Positions 1-8,324 of a stretch of DNA of 64,000 bases are shown one piece after another; the first letter of the stretch is position 1; the number at the start of each line of letters is the position of its first letter. Source of the DNA: Streptomyces prunicolor NBRC 13075 (GTDB taxonomy: Bacteria; Actinomycetota; Actinomycetes; Streptomycetales; Streptomycetaceae). The notes under the pieces were generated by a model. It ran no database searches and was not told the DNA's origin. It saw only the letters and a list, made by a program, of their open reading frames with translations. The stretch spans positions 62,001 to 126,000 of the forward strand of contig NZ_BARF01000029.1 in assembly GCF_000367365.1 (NCBI RefSeq), written 5' to 3'. Position numbers and translations under genes: made by a program.

Positions 1-1002
1 CCCTCGGTCATGCAGCACTTCGTGTGGACGCAGACCGACAGCTGGGCCGCGCTGATGTTCCAGATCGGCGGCGTCGCCTTCGGCTTCCTGGTCCCGGTGC
101 TGGCCGGCTACATCGCCTACGGCATGGCGGACCGGCCCGGTCTGGTGCCCGGCTTCGTCGGCGGCATGATCGCCTCCACCATCAACGCCGGTTTCCTCGG
201 CGGTCTGGCCGCTGGTCTGATCGCCGGTGGTGTGGTGCTGGCGATCCAGAAGGTGAAGATCCCCAAGGCGGTCCGCGGGATCATGCCGGTGGTGGTGATC
301 CCACTGATCTCCACGGCGATCGTCGGGTTCCTGATGTTCGTGGTCATCGGGAAGCCGATCGCCTCGGCGCAGAAGGGCATGACCGACTGGCTGAACGGCC
401 TCAGCGGCTCGAACGCCATCCTGCTGGGCGCCCTGCTCGGCCTGATGATGTGCTTCGACCTCGGCGGCCCGGTGAACAAGGTCGCGTACACCTTCGCCAC
501 GGCGGGCATCGCGGTCTCGAACCCCAGTGACTCGGCGATGAAGATCATGGCCGCGGTCATGGCGGCCGGCATGGTCCCGCCGCTGGCGATGGCCCTGGCG
601 ACCACCGTGCGCGGCAAGCTCTTCACCGAGACCGAGCGCGAGAACGGCAAGGCCGCCTGGGTCCTGGGCGCCTCCTTCATCTCCGAGGGCGCGATCCCGT
701 TCGCGGCGGCCGACCCACTGCGGGTCATCCCGTCCTCGATGGTGGGCGGCGCGATCACCGGTTCCCTGTCGATGGCCTTCGGCGCGACCCTGCGCGCCCC
801 GCACGGCGGCATCTTCGTGGTCCCGCTGATCGGCCACGCGTTCTTCTACCTGATCGCCATCGCGGTCGGCATGTGCGTCACGGCGGCCCTGGTCGTCGTA
901 CTGAAGGGCATGCGCAAGCAGTCCGTCGGCGGTACGGCCCCCGGAGCGCCGGAGGACATAGCCGCCCCGGCGGCGGAGCCGAAGCATCCGGTCGCGGCCT
1001 AG
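1..1002 (+). CDS. fruA: PTS fructose transporter subunit IIC (3' part)
   Basis: C-terminal part of the fructose-specific phosphotransferase membrane component; the reading frame is open at the left edge, so the IIA/IIB domains and true start lie outside. About ten hydrophobic segments are visible. The segments DLGGPVNK, ISEGAIPFAAADP and APHGG are characteristic of the fructose-family EIIC substrate-binding core. It should import fructose and pass phosphate to it, forming fructose 1-phosphate at the cytoplasmic membrane. The tail is an Ala/Pro-rich hydrophilic stretch. As the last gene before a strong hairpin at 1083-1112 it probably closes a fru operon. The family call is secure; sugar specificity rests on family resemblance. 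Confidence 0.93.
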   Translation, partial: PSVMQHFVWTQTDSWAALMFQIGGVAFGFLVPVLAGYIAYGMADRPGLVPGFVGGMIASTINAGFLGGLAAGLIAGGVVLAIQKVKIPKAVRGIMPVVVIPLISTAIVGFLMFVVIGKPIASAQKGMTDWLNGLSGSNAILLGALLGLMMCFDLGGPVNKVAYTFATAGIAVSNPSDSAMKIMAAVMAAGMVPPLAMALATTVRGKLFTETERENGKAAWVLGASFISEGAIPFAAADPLRVIPSSMVGGAITGSLSMAFGATLRAPHGGIFVVPLIGHAFFYLIAIAVGMCVTAALVVVLKGMRKQSVGGTAPGAPEDIAAPAAEPKHPVAA

Positions 1003-1082
1003 CCGCTTTCCGGCCTCTGTCTGGCCGATGTCTGGCCTCTTTTGGGCCGCCGTGAGGTGTTCACGGCAACTGCGAGATACGT

Positions 1083-1112
1083 CACGGTCCGGGACCACGG
1101 TCCCGGACCGTG
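1083..1112 (+). terminator. Hairpin after fruA
   Basis: Perfect 12-bp inverted repeat (CACGGTCCGGGA / TCCCGGACCGTG) with a 6-nt loop, lying 80 bp after the fruA stop and 17 bp before the start of the next small gene. It has no U-tract, as is usual in Streptomyces. It could instead act as an operator or attenuator for the small gene. Confidence 0.6.
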
Positions 1113-1128
1113 GTGTCTACTGGAACGC

Positions 1129-1383
1129 ATGCCTGAGCACGTCTCGATCCTCCAGCTGACCGGTGTGGCCGTCCTCGCCCTGGCGAGTGTCGTCTGGGTG
1201 TTCGGCCTGACGCGTGTCCTGCGCCGCTCCCTCGCCGAGCCCACCGCATGGCACCCGGCCCACCCGCTCCACGGCCTCCCGAACCAGCGGGACACCGCCC
1301 CCCACCGCGAGTCCGTCGAACTGACCCCGGCGGAGCACGACGCCTTCGCGGGTCTGGTACGCCAGCTCAGCGACGGGCGTTGA
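1129..1383 (+). CDS. Small single-pass membrane protein, unknown function
   Basis: 84-residue protein starting at ATG (MPEHVSILQL). Residues about 9-27 form one hydrophobic segment (LTGVAVLALASVVWVFGL), followed by a basic stretch (RVLRR) and a hydrophilic tail, so an N-out, C-in membrane anchor is likely. I do not recognise a named family. It lies between the fructose PTS gene and a convergent DUF6227-like gene whose stop is only 10 bp away. High GC at third positions and a sensible membrane topology support it being a real gene. Confidence 0.6.
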   Translation: MPEHVSILQLTGVAVLALASVVWVFGLTRVLRRSLAEPTAWHPAHPLHGLPNQRDTAPHRESVELTPAEHDAFAGLVRQLSDGR

Positions 1384-1393
1384 GCCTTCCCGG

Positions 1394-2140
1394 TCAGAAG
1401 ACCTGCGCGGCTCGCCGTTCCATCGCGTCGCGGGCCGCGTCCTCGCTGACGTACACCTCGCACATGTGCCGCCCGTCAGGCGTCGCCGTGTGCTCGACCT
1501 CCCACAGGGAGATCTCCGCGCCGTCGCACAGCAGGAACGCGTGCTCGTAGAGCGAGAAGCACAGCGCGGCACGGCCCGCTCGGAACGGGCGGCCGAAGGC
1601 CTGCGTGATCTGGTGCGCGAACGCCGACTCCAGCAGCGCTGCCGTCTCCGGGTCCGGGCGGTCCGTGTTCTCCGCGCGGCGCAATAACCTGCGTGCGTGG
1701 TCCGCGGAGTCGTCCGCCACATACGTGTGCCGGGGCTCCGGGATCGGCGACAGCTGCACCAGCACCGGCAGTTCGAAGTCCGGGGTGTCCGGCGGCAGCG
1801 GCAGGCGCACGGTCGCGGTGCGCAGCTCTTCCTCGTCGACGTACACCTCGTGCTGGGTGTCGCGGCCCAGCACGGTGTTGTGGATGAGCTCCCAGAGAGT
1901 GAGCGCCGAGCCGTCCGCGAGCAGCCATGTGTGCCGGTACGTCTCCCGGTGCAGGCCCGCGCTGTGGTGCGCGGAGTGCAGCGAACTGTCGTGCGCCAGC
2001 GCGCAGTCGAGACGCCTTATGGTCTCGTCCGGCAGCTCGAAGGAGTTCAGGGCACGGCCGAGGAGTCGCGCGAGATGCTCCTCCGGAGACTCGGGCGACT
2101 CGGGTTGTTCGTACGCTGCCGTGTCGTACGGAACGCTCAA
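1394..2140 (-). CDS. DUF6227-like Streptomyces protein
   Basis: 248-residue soluble protein without signal peptide or membrane segment. It holds two related halves: 'LLADGSALTLWELIHNT...HEVYVDEEELR' (about residues 72-105) and 'LLCDGAEISLWEVEHTA...CEVYVSEDAARD' (about 202-240). This internal duplication suggests a two-fold fold. The TTG start is favoured by a GGGAGAAG Shine-Dalgarno directly upstream. I believe it belongs to the actinobacterial DUF6227 group, whose function is unknown; that assignment is from memory of the sequence pattern. It is transcribed towards the small membrane-protein gene. Confidence 0.75.
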   Translation of the reverse strand: MSVPYDTAAYEQPESPESPEEHLARLLGRALNSFELPDETIRRLDCALAHDSSLHSAHHSAGLHRETYRHTWLLADGSALTLWELIHNTVLGRDTQHEVYVDEEELRTATVRLPLPPDTPDFELPVLVQLSPIPEPRHTYVADDSADHARRLLRRAENTDRPDPETAALLESAFAHQITQAFGRPFRAGRAALCFSLYEHAFLLCDGAEISLWEVEHTATPDGRHMCEVYVSEDAARDAMERRAAQVF

Positions 2141-2245
2141 GGCTTCTCCCGGCGTTGCTGCATGTCACCTTGTGGGTGCATACCGTAGCCCCTCGGTCGG
2201 ACATCATGTCTGTGAACCGAGAAAACGTATGCCCGGAAAACGCGC

Positions 2246-2274
2246 GGGCCGCGCGAGATGTTCCCGCGCGGCCC
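2246..2274 (-). terminator. Terminator of the L,D-transpeptidase gene
   Basis: Perfect 10-bp stem (GGGCCGCGCG / CGCGCGGCCC) with a 9-nt loop, 24 bp beyond the L,D-transpeptidase stop codon on the minus strand. It separates that gene from the DUF6227-like gene. Confidence 0.65.
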
Positions 2275-2297
2275 GAAGTTCCGTCAAAACCCGCCGG

Positions 2298-3524
2298 TCA
2301 GGCGGCACTTCCGGCGGTCCACTCGCTCCACCCGAGGTTCCAGCCGTTGAGCCCGTTGTCCGGGGCGACCGTCTTGTCGGGGGAGTTCTTCACGATCACG
2401 ACGTCCCCGATGAGTGAATTGTCGTAGAACCACTTGGCGTTCGTCGCACCCTGCGCGCCCTGTACGTCCGCGAGTCCGACGCACCCGTGGCTGGTGCCCG
2501 TCTGCCCGAAGGGCGGATTGGACTTGTTGTACCAGTAGTTGCCGTGGATGAACGTCCCCGACGTGGTCAGGCGCATCGCGTGCGGGACGTCCGGGATGTC
2601 GTACTCCCCGCCCAGACCGACCGTCTGGCTGTTCATCCGCGTCTGCGTGAACTTCTCGGAGATCACCATCTGCCCGTTGTACGTGGTGTGTTCCGGGCTG
2701 CCCGAGGAGATCGGGAGCGACTTGTAGGTCTGTCCGTCCCGTACGACCATCATCGTCTGTGTGTTGACGTCGACGGTGGACACCTGCGAGCGCCCGATGG
2801 TGAAGGTGACCGTCTTCTTCTGCACGCCGTAGACGCCGCTCGCGCCCTGCACGCCGTCCAGGTCGATCTTCATCGTGACCTTGGAGCCGGCCTTCCAGTA
2901 CTCCTGCGGCCGGAAGTCGAGCCGCTGCGTCCCGAACCAGTGCCCCACGACCTGCTGTCCGCTGCTGGACGTCACCGTGATGTGCGACTGCACGGCCTTC
3001 TTGTCGCTGATCACCTTGTCGAAGTTGAACGACACCGGCATCCCGACACCGACTGTCGTCCCGTTGTCCGGGGTGTACGTCCCGATGAAGCTGTTGCTCG
3101 AAGTGACGGTCGTGAAGATGGAGTTGGCGGCGGCGGTCTTGCTGTTGTCGTCCTTCGCGGTGGCCGATATCTGGTACTTGGTCCCGCGCTCCAACTGCTC
3201 CTTCGGCTTCCAGCTCCCGCCGTCGGCGGATATCGCACCGTCCACGGCCTCCCCCGACCCGGAGACCGTCATCTTCACGTCGGTCAACGTGCCGTCGCTG
3301 ACCTTCACGCCGGTGGAGTTGATGGACGCGTTCGTCGCGCCGTCCTTGGCGGAGATGGTGATCTTCGCGGTGGACGTCTTGGCGGTCGTGTTGCTGCCGC
3401 CCTTGTTGTCGGTGTTGGCGTCCGCGCTGGCGTTGCCACCGCACGCGCTGAGGGTGAGGGTGCCGACCACCAGGGCGGCGATGGCCCCCAGTACGCGCCG
3501 CGCTGCTATGTCCGGCGTTGTCAC
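2298..3524 (-). CDS. L,D-transpeptidase lipoprotein
   Basis: 408-residue exported lipoprotein. The GTG start is preceded by GGAG at 6 bp; the N-terminus has a signal sequence ending in the lipobox LSAC (about residues 23-26). Two Ig-like domains follow and then a YkuD domain near residues 250-370, with the catalytic signature HGNYWY...SHGCVGL containing the nucleophilic cysteine. It should form 3-3 peptidoglycan cross-links on the outer face of the membrane, as the mycobacterial Ldt enzymes do. Longer in-frame starts up to 3695 would add residues before the signal peptide and are unlikely. It is monocistronic with its own terminator. Confidence 0.92.
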   Translation of the reverse strand: MTTPDIAARRVLGAIAALVVGTLTLSACGGNASADANTDNKGGSNTTAKTSTAKITISAKDGATNASINSTGVKVSDGTLTDVKMTVSGSGEAVDGAISADGGSWKPKEQLERGTKYQISATAKDDNSKTAAANSIFTTVTSSNSFIGTYTPDNGTTVGVGMPVSFNFDKVISDKKAVQSHITVTSSSGQQVVGHWFGTQRLDFRPQEYWKAGSKVTMKIDLDGVQGASGVYGVQKKTVTFTIGRSQVSTVDVNTQTMMVVRDGQTYKSLPISSGSPEHTTYNGQMVISEKFTQTRMNSQTVGLGGEYDIPDVPHAMRLTTSGTFIHGNYWYNKSNPPFGQTGTSHGCVGLADVQGAQGATNAKWFYDNSLIGDVVIVKNSPDKTVAPDNGLNGWNLGWSEWTAGSAA

Positions 3525-3746
3525 GGGCTGCTCCAGGTTCGTGTGATGTATGTGATGCGTGATCCGCTGCGATGCGTGGACAAAGAGGGTTCGCACCCCC
3601 GTGCGGGTTCCCGGCGTTCTCCATGAACGCCGTCCGGTGACAGAACCGGGACATATGCGGGGGCGGCGTTCGATCCCATCCTCCAGAGGTGGCAAGGTCG
3701 GAGCAGGGAACGGGACGAGCCCGGGGTGCCCGTCGCTGCAGGATGC

Positions 3747-4775
3747 CTACCGTCTCCCGTACAACTCCTCGTACGACGGCCACGTTCCGCCCGGCCCGTC
3801 CACCGGCTCGGCGGCGCGTACCGCGCGGACGATCGCGCGGGTTACGACCTCCGCGCCGGCCGCGAGGATCTCGTTGAGGGCGAGGGGGTTCTCGGCGTCG
3901 AGCGGGCGGGTTCCGGTGGCGAGCGTGAACACCGTGTCACCGTCGTTCAGGAGGTGTACCGGTCGTACGGCTCGCGCGATGCCGTCGTGCGCCGTGCCCG
4001 CCAGCTTCTGGGCCTGCGCCTTGGTGAGTTCGGCGTCCGTGGCGACCACCGCGAGCGTGGTGTTCAGCGGGGGCGGCGCGTTCTTCTCGGCGGCCTCGGT
4101 GAGGCGCAGTTGGGCTGCCTCGTGAACGTGCGGCTCGGGATACTCCACCCGCCCCTGGAACAACTCCCCGAACAGCACGCCCGTTTCGGGGTCCGTCGCC
4201 GACCCCGCCGCGTTGGCCACCACCAGGGCCGCCACCGTGATCCCTGACTCCAGCACGATGCTCGCGGTCCCGACCCCGCCCTTCAAGGCCCCGACCACCG
4301 CCCCCGTACCCGCGCCCACACACCCCTCGCGCACCCGCACCCCGGGCCCGCTGATCGCGGCGGCCTCGACCGCGGCCCGCCCGGTGGCCGCGTCCGGCCT
4401 GGCCTTGAAGTCTCCGCCCCGCCCCAGGTCGAAGACACAGGCCGCGGGCACCACCGGCACGACGTGCGCCGGATCCACGCCCACCCGTACCCCGCGCCCC
4501 TGCTCCTCCAGCCAGGCCATCACCCCGGACGCGGCGTCGAGCCCGTACGCGCTGCCGCCGGTCAGCACGATCGCGTCCACCCGCTGCACCAGGTTGCGCG
4601 GGTCGAGCGCGTCGGTCTCCTTAGTACCGGGTCCACCACCGCGCACATCCACGGCGGCCACCGCCCCGCCCTCCGGCGCGAGCACGACGGTGGTACCGGT
4701 GAGCCAACCGTCCCCCGCCCGCGTCGCATGGCCCACCCGCACCCCGGCAACATCCGTCAACGCGTCTACTGTCAT
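3747..4775 (-). CDS. P1 family peptidase (DmpA/S58 type)
   Basis: 342-residue protein starting at ATG (MTVDALTDVAGVRVGHAT). The start motif, the GGSAYGLDAASGV segment and the late LNTTLAVVATD segment match DmpA-type N-terminal-nucleophile hydrolases. These self-cleave into alpha and beta chains and act as aminopeptidases or amidases on small peptides; the NTT stretch (about residue 245) is the expected processing site. No signal peptide is seen. The minus frame stays open far upstream, but that upstream sequence is the 33-bp minisatellite and not family sequence, so the start at 4775 is preferred. The true substrate cannot be read from the sequence. Confidence 0.88.
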   Translation of the reverse strand: MTVDALTDVAGVRVGHATRAGDGWLTGTTVVLAPEGGAVAAVDVRGGGPGTKETDALDPRNLVQRVDAIVLTGGSAYGLDAASGVMAWLEEQGRGVRVGVDPAHVVPVVPAACVFDLGRGGDFKARPDAATGRAAVEAAAISGPGVRVREGCVGAGTGAVVGALKGGVGTASIVLESGITVAALVVANAAGSATDPETGVLFGELFQGRVEYPEPHVHEAAQLRLTEAAEKNAPPPLNTTLAVVATDAELTKAQAQKLAGTAHDGIARAVRPVHLLNDGDTVFTLATGTRPLDAENPLALNEILAAGAEVVTRAIVRAVRAAEPVDGPGGTWPSYEELYGRR

Positions 4776-4803
4776 GGAGCTCAGTCTTGCCCAGCGAGCC
4801 CCT

Positions 4804-5253
4804 GATCCGGCGACGCCCGGCACGGTGCGCACCGCTGATCCGGGGACGTTCGGCCTGGCTTGGCCAGCTGTTTCGATGGGGGTCGGCTGGGTGTCGGCAG
4901 TTGTTTCGGCGCTTGTTTCGGTGGTGGTGGGGTGGGTCGGGTCGGTTTGGGTGGCGGATCCGGGGGCGGTCGCCTCAGCACGCGCTGCGGATTCGGGGGC
5001 GGTCGGCTCAGCACGCGCCGCTGCTTCGGGGGCAGTTGGGCGGGCCCGCGTGCCTGATCCGGGGGTAGGCGGTTCAGTGCACATGGCTGCTCCGGTGGCA
5101 GTGGGTCCCGCACGCGCCGCTGATCCGGGGGCAGTTGGGCCGGTGCGCGTGGCTGATCCCGGGCTAGGTGGTCCAGCACACGTGCCTGATCCGGTGGCGG
5201 CAGGTCCAGTGCACCTGGCTGACCCGCCGGCAGTCGGCCCAGCGCGCGTGGCT
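4804..5253. repeat. 33-bp minisatellite, at least nine units
   Basis: Nine consecutive 33-bp units begin at 4957, 4990, 5023, 5056, 5089, 5122, 5155, 5188 and 5221, each opening with a variant of GATCCGGGGGCAGT. One further 33-bp unit is at 4804, with a degenerate stretch between. Units diverge at many positions, so the array is old. Because 33 is a multiple of three, several frames on both strands remain open and encode 11-residue repeats, for example ADPGAVGPVRV on plus. The rest of this 689-bp gap (4776-5464), between the P1 peptidase and LtrA, is GC-rich, degenerate and repeat-like. I see no convincing gene in it. Confidence 0.85.
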
Positions 5254-5464
5254 GTCGCAGCGGCGGTCGCAGCGGCGGTCGGTCCGTCGCCTGTTGCCGT
5301 CGCTGTGGCGATCTTCCTGCCAGCGCGCGTTGCCGTTGCCCTACCGGTCCGCCCACCGCACCCGGCCGACCCAGTCCCGGCCGGCCCACCGCACCCAGCC
5401 AGTTCACCGCACTCCGTTGCCCCAGCCGGGGCCGGCCCACTGCACCTCGCCGCCCCAGCCGCAG

Positions 5465-6694
5465 TCACTCCCCCGCCGCCTCCACTCCAGCCCCGCTTCC
5501 CCCGGACCCGCCGGCCGCCGCCCGCGCGGTCAGTGTCACCCCGACCGCCACCGTCAGTGCCGACACCAGGCCCGCCGCGAGCACCGCCCAGCGGCCCAGG
5601 AACGTGCAGCAGATCACCAGCAACGCGGCCACCGGCAGCACTAGTTGCTGGGCGATGCCCACCTTGTAGTGGCGGGCGTGGAGGGCCCAGACGCTGAGCA
5701 GGTACAGCGCCGTCGGCAGGGTCACGGCGGCGGACGCGGCCAGCGTGGAGATGTGCGCCTTGCCGACCGCCTGCGTGACCGCCACCTCCAGGCCCGCGCC
5801 GATCGTGGCCGCCGACGCGAAGATCAGGTAGTGGCCGTAGCCCCACAGGAACGCCTGCTTGTTGGAGCGAAGATGGCCGTGGATCGGCACCACGAAGTAG
5901 ATCCACCAGGCGGCGAACACGATCAGCAGTCCGCCCGCAGCGATGGGCAACAGCTCGCCCAGCGCGTCGTGCTCGTCCACCGCCGACTTCACGGCGACCG
6001 TCGCCGCCGCCATCGTCTCGCCCAGCACGATGATCGTGAACAGCCCGTACCGTTCCGAGATGTGGTGCGGATGCCACGGCGTAGGGAAGTCCTTCTCCGC
6101 GTAGCGCGGCACGCACAGCTCGGCGATCACCATCACGAGGAACACCCAGACTCGGGCCGGTTCCGGCAGGACCACCAGGCCGGTCCAGCCGACCATGCAG
6201 AGCAGCACGCCGCCCGCGTACCGCAATGCCATCGTCCGCTCCGGGCCCGCGGCGTCCTTCGCCGCCCGCAGCCACTGCGCGGCCATCGCCAGTCGCATGA
6301 TCAGGTAGCCGAGCCAGACGACCACGTAGTCGTGCTGGTCGAAGGCCCGTGAGACCCCGGCCGCGAGGACCAGGACGCCGGCGATCTGCACCAGCGTCAC
6401 GACCCGGTACAGCACGTCGTCGTTGTCGTAGGCCGAGGCGAACCAGGAGAAGTTCATCCAGGCCCACCAGATCGAGAAGAACTGCATCGCGTAGTTCAGT
6501 ACGCCCTCGCCCGTGTGCCCCTCCGCGACGGCGTGCGCCAGCTGGAGGCCCGCCTGCGCGATGGCCACGACGAAACACAGGTCGAAGAACAGCTCCAGCG
6601 GCGAGGCGACCCGGTGCGGCTCGTCCCGGCCTCGGGCGGTGAGCGGGCGCAGGGGCCGTAGGGGGCGCGGGGGGCTGTGAGTCTCGGACGTCAT
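5465..6694 (-). CDS. Low temperature requirement protein A (LtrA) family
   Basis: 409-residue polytopic membrane protein with about eleven hydrophobic segments. The opening 'RVASPLELFFDLCFVVAIAQ' and the central 'HISERYGLFTIIVLGE' motif are the two hallmarks of the LtrA family (PF06772), first known from cold-sensitive Listeria mutants; the biochemical role is still unclear. The ATG at 6694 gives the family's usual length; a longer in-frame start at 6916 would overlap the divergent small gene. The C-terminus ends in a Gly/Ser/Ala-rich tail just before the minisatellite region. Confidence 0.87.
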   Translation of the reverse strand: MTSETHSPPRPLRPLRPLTARGRDEPHRVASPLELFFDLCFVVAIAQAGLQLAHAVAEGHTGEGVLNYAMQFFSIWWAWMNFSWFASAYDNDDVLYRVVTLVQIAGVLVLAAGVSRAFDQHDYVVVWLGYLIMRLAMAAQWLRAAKDAAGPERTMALRYAGGVLLCMVGWTGLVVLPEPARVWVFLVMVIAELCVPRYAEKDFPTPWHPHHISERYGLFTIIVLGETMAAATVAVKSAVDEHDALGELLPIAAGGLLIVFAAWWIYFVVPIHGHLRSNKQAFLWGYGHYLIFASAATIGAGLEVAVTQAVGKAHISTLAASAAVTLPTALYLLSVWALHARHYKVGIAQQLVLPVAALLVICCTFLGRWAVLAAGLVSALTVAVGVTLTARAAAGGSGGSGAGVEAAGE

Positions 6695-6743
6695 GGGGCC
6701 AAGCACAGCAGATGACGCCCGCCGGGCGCCGTACCCTGGAGGC

Positions 6744-6920
6744 ATGAGTACTCCCACCGCCCCCGAGCCGCGCGATCCGAAGCCCGCGCTGGTCTTCGAC
6801 GACCCGCTGAGCCGACCGTCCTCGGACGACACGGACCGCGGGTGGGGCGAGCGGCCCGAGGGCGACAGCGCGGCCGACCTGAAGCGCTTCCTCGACGAGA
6901 AGCCGCCCCACCACATCTGA
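6744..6920 (+). CDS. Small acidic protein, unknown function
   Basis: 58-residue hydrophilic protein with an ATG start and a consensus GGAGG ribosome site 3 bp upstream. The sequence is rich in Pro, Asp and Glu and contains the segments LVFDDPLSRPSSDD and DLKRFLDEKPPHHI. The second could form a short C-terminal helix. It is likely intrinsically disordered otherwise. It is divergent from ltrA, 49 bp away, so the two may share a promoter region. The clean ribosome site and actinobacterial codon use support a real gene; I cannot assign a function. Confidence 0.65.
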   Translation: MSTPTAPEPRDPKPALVFDDPLSRPSSDDTDRGWGERPEGDSAADLKRFLDEKPPHHI

Positions 6921-6964
6921 GCCCTCGGCCACGCCCGAGCCGTCGGCCGCGGCTGAACCCTCGG

Positions 6965-7426
6965 CTACGGCTCCCGGTGTCCCTCGCCGCGCTGTGCGAC
7001 GAGCGCGTCGCGGATCTCCTTGAGCACCTCCAGCTCGGTGATCTCGATGACCTCCTGCGTGCCTTCCTTGGCCTTGCGCTGGGCCTCCGCGCGGGCCAGG
7101 TACTTCGACATCGGCAGGACCATCAGGAAGTAGACGACCGCCGCGGTGATCACGAAGCTGAGGGCGGCTCCCAGGACGGAGCCCCACATCAGCTGGATGC
7201 CCTTGTCGCCCGAGCAACTGCTGCTCAGACACGAGCTGTAGGTGTCCAGGTTCTGTGTGCCGATCGCCCCGACGAGCGGGTTGATGATCCCCTTCACCAC
7301 CGAGTTGACGATGTTCGTGAAGGCGGCGCCGATGACGACCGCGACTGCCAGATCGACGACGTTCCCGCGCATCAGGAAGGCCTTGAAGCCCTGCCAGACG
7401 CCCGATTCCTTCTTCTTCTCGCTCAA
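6965..7426 (-). CDS. mscL: Large-conductance mechanosensitive channel
   Basis: 153-residue channel subunit. The N-terminal 'FKAFLMRGNVVDLAVAVVIG' segment is the classic MscL S1/TM1 pore helix, followed by a periplasmic loop carrying two cysteines (SSCLSSSCSGD) and TM2 (VITAAVVYFLMVLPM), then a charged C-terminal helix. It opens on membrane tension to release solutes during hypo-osmotic shock. A TTG start at 7426 with GAGG at 7 bp gives the usual length; an ATG at 7465 adds 13 residues and cannot be excluded. The loop cysteines are unusual and could form a disulfide outside the membrane. Confidence 0.93.
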   Translation of the reverse strand: MSEKKKESGVWQGFKAFLMRGNVVDLAVAVVIGAAFTNIVNSVVKGIINPLVGAIGTQNLDTYSSCLSSSCSGDKGIQLMWGSVLGAALSFVITAAVVYFLMVLPMSKYLARAEAQRKAKEGTQEVIEITELEVLKEIRDALVAQRGEGHREP

Positions 7427-7585
7427 CTCGGAGCCTCTTCTCGCACGTGCAAGGTGTGGAACCAACAGCTCCGCAACCTACGTCAAGGCCCGGCCGCCCT
7501 GTCCAATTCAGTAACTCCAACGAGGGACTTGACACGAATTCGCACAGGCGACGGAAGGCCCGGATCACGGTACGGAGCGCACGGT

Positions 7586-8158
7586 TCACCACAGTGTCAC
7601 CGCCAGCCGTGCCGTGGCGCTCGCGCCGGCCAGCCGCGCCGCCGTGGAGCGCTCCACCGACAGCACCACCAACGCCCCGCCACCGTCCGGCACTTCGAGC
7701 GGCTCGGGCACCTTCGTCACCCGCGCCCCGCGCGCGACCACCTGGGCGTCACCGCCCGGCGTCGACTCCTCGGCGGCGATCACATCGACCCGGTCGCCGG
7801 CCCGCAGCAGCCGGACCGTACCGGCGTCCGCGATCCGCACCGGCGCCGACACCCACTCCACCGCCCGGCGCTGCCGTACCGGATCGGCCACCGGGCGCCC
7901 GCGAGGCCGCTCGCTGTGCCGCGCCTCCGCGGCGTCACGTGGTCCCGCCGCTACGAGCGCGGCCGCGGTCAGCGCCAGCCCCGCGGCCACGGCCCGCCTC
8001 CGGTGCCGTAGCAGCCGGCGCAGTTGGTGGCGACCGCCGCGCACCCGCACCGGCGCGAAGTGCGGCACCTCGCACGTGGGCGGAGCGTCGGTGCCCAACG
8101 GGCGCGGAAAGGAATCCGTACCCAACGGGCCGGGAAAGGACGGAGGGGAGAGGGACAT
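7586..8158 (-). CDS. SAF-domain protein (CpaB/RcpC-like), orphan
   Basis: 190-residue protein. A Pro-rich N-terminus is followed by an Arg-rich stretch and one transmembrane helix (AVAAGLALTAAALVAAG, about residues 56-72). The outer domain resembles the SAF/RcpC fold of Flp-pilus assembly protein CpaB: 'VRIADAGTVRLLRAGDRVDVIA' and 'ALVVLSVERSTAARLAGA'. No other tad/flp pilus genes are nearby, so a pilus role is doubtful; it may be a stand-alone envelope protein. The start is uncertain because no strong ribosome site is visible at 8158. Confidence 0.7.
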   Translation of the reverse strand: MSLSPPSFPGPLGTDSFPRPLGTDAPPTCEVPHFAPVRVRGGRHQLRRLLRHRRRAVAAGLALTAAALVAAGPRDAAEARHSERPRGRPVADPVRQRRAVEWVSAPVRIADAGTVRLLRAGDRVDVIAAEESTPGGDAQVVARGARVTKVPEPLEVPDGGGALVVLSVERSTAARLAGASATARLAVTLW

Positions 8159-8324
8159 GGGGGACCACCACCTGCGACGAGGGATCGGCTTGCGGTCCCA
8201 CGATGCGGCAATCCGCCGAGGCCTGCCGGAGCCCGTGTGTTACCCGCCGGTTGTGGACAACTCCCTCACCCGAACGGGAAGTTCCGCCTCGCGGAAGCCC
8301 TCGGCGCCCCCTCCCGCACGAGGC

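Noticed and set aside
4957..5253. CRISPR array
   Set aside because: The units are contiguous 33-bp tandem repeats without unique spacers, and no cas genes are present.
3747..7592. A single 1281-residue minus-strand reading frame spanning the P1 peptidase, the minisatellite and antisense of LtrA and MscL
   Set aside because: Only the last 342 codons match a family. The remainder is antisense or out of frame to clear genes and open only because stop codons are rare in GC-rich DNA.
7586..8158. Flp-pilus (tad) assembly locus
   Set aside because: Only one CpaB-like SAF protein is present; no ATPase, prepilin or platform genes lie nearby.
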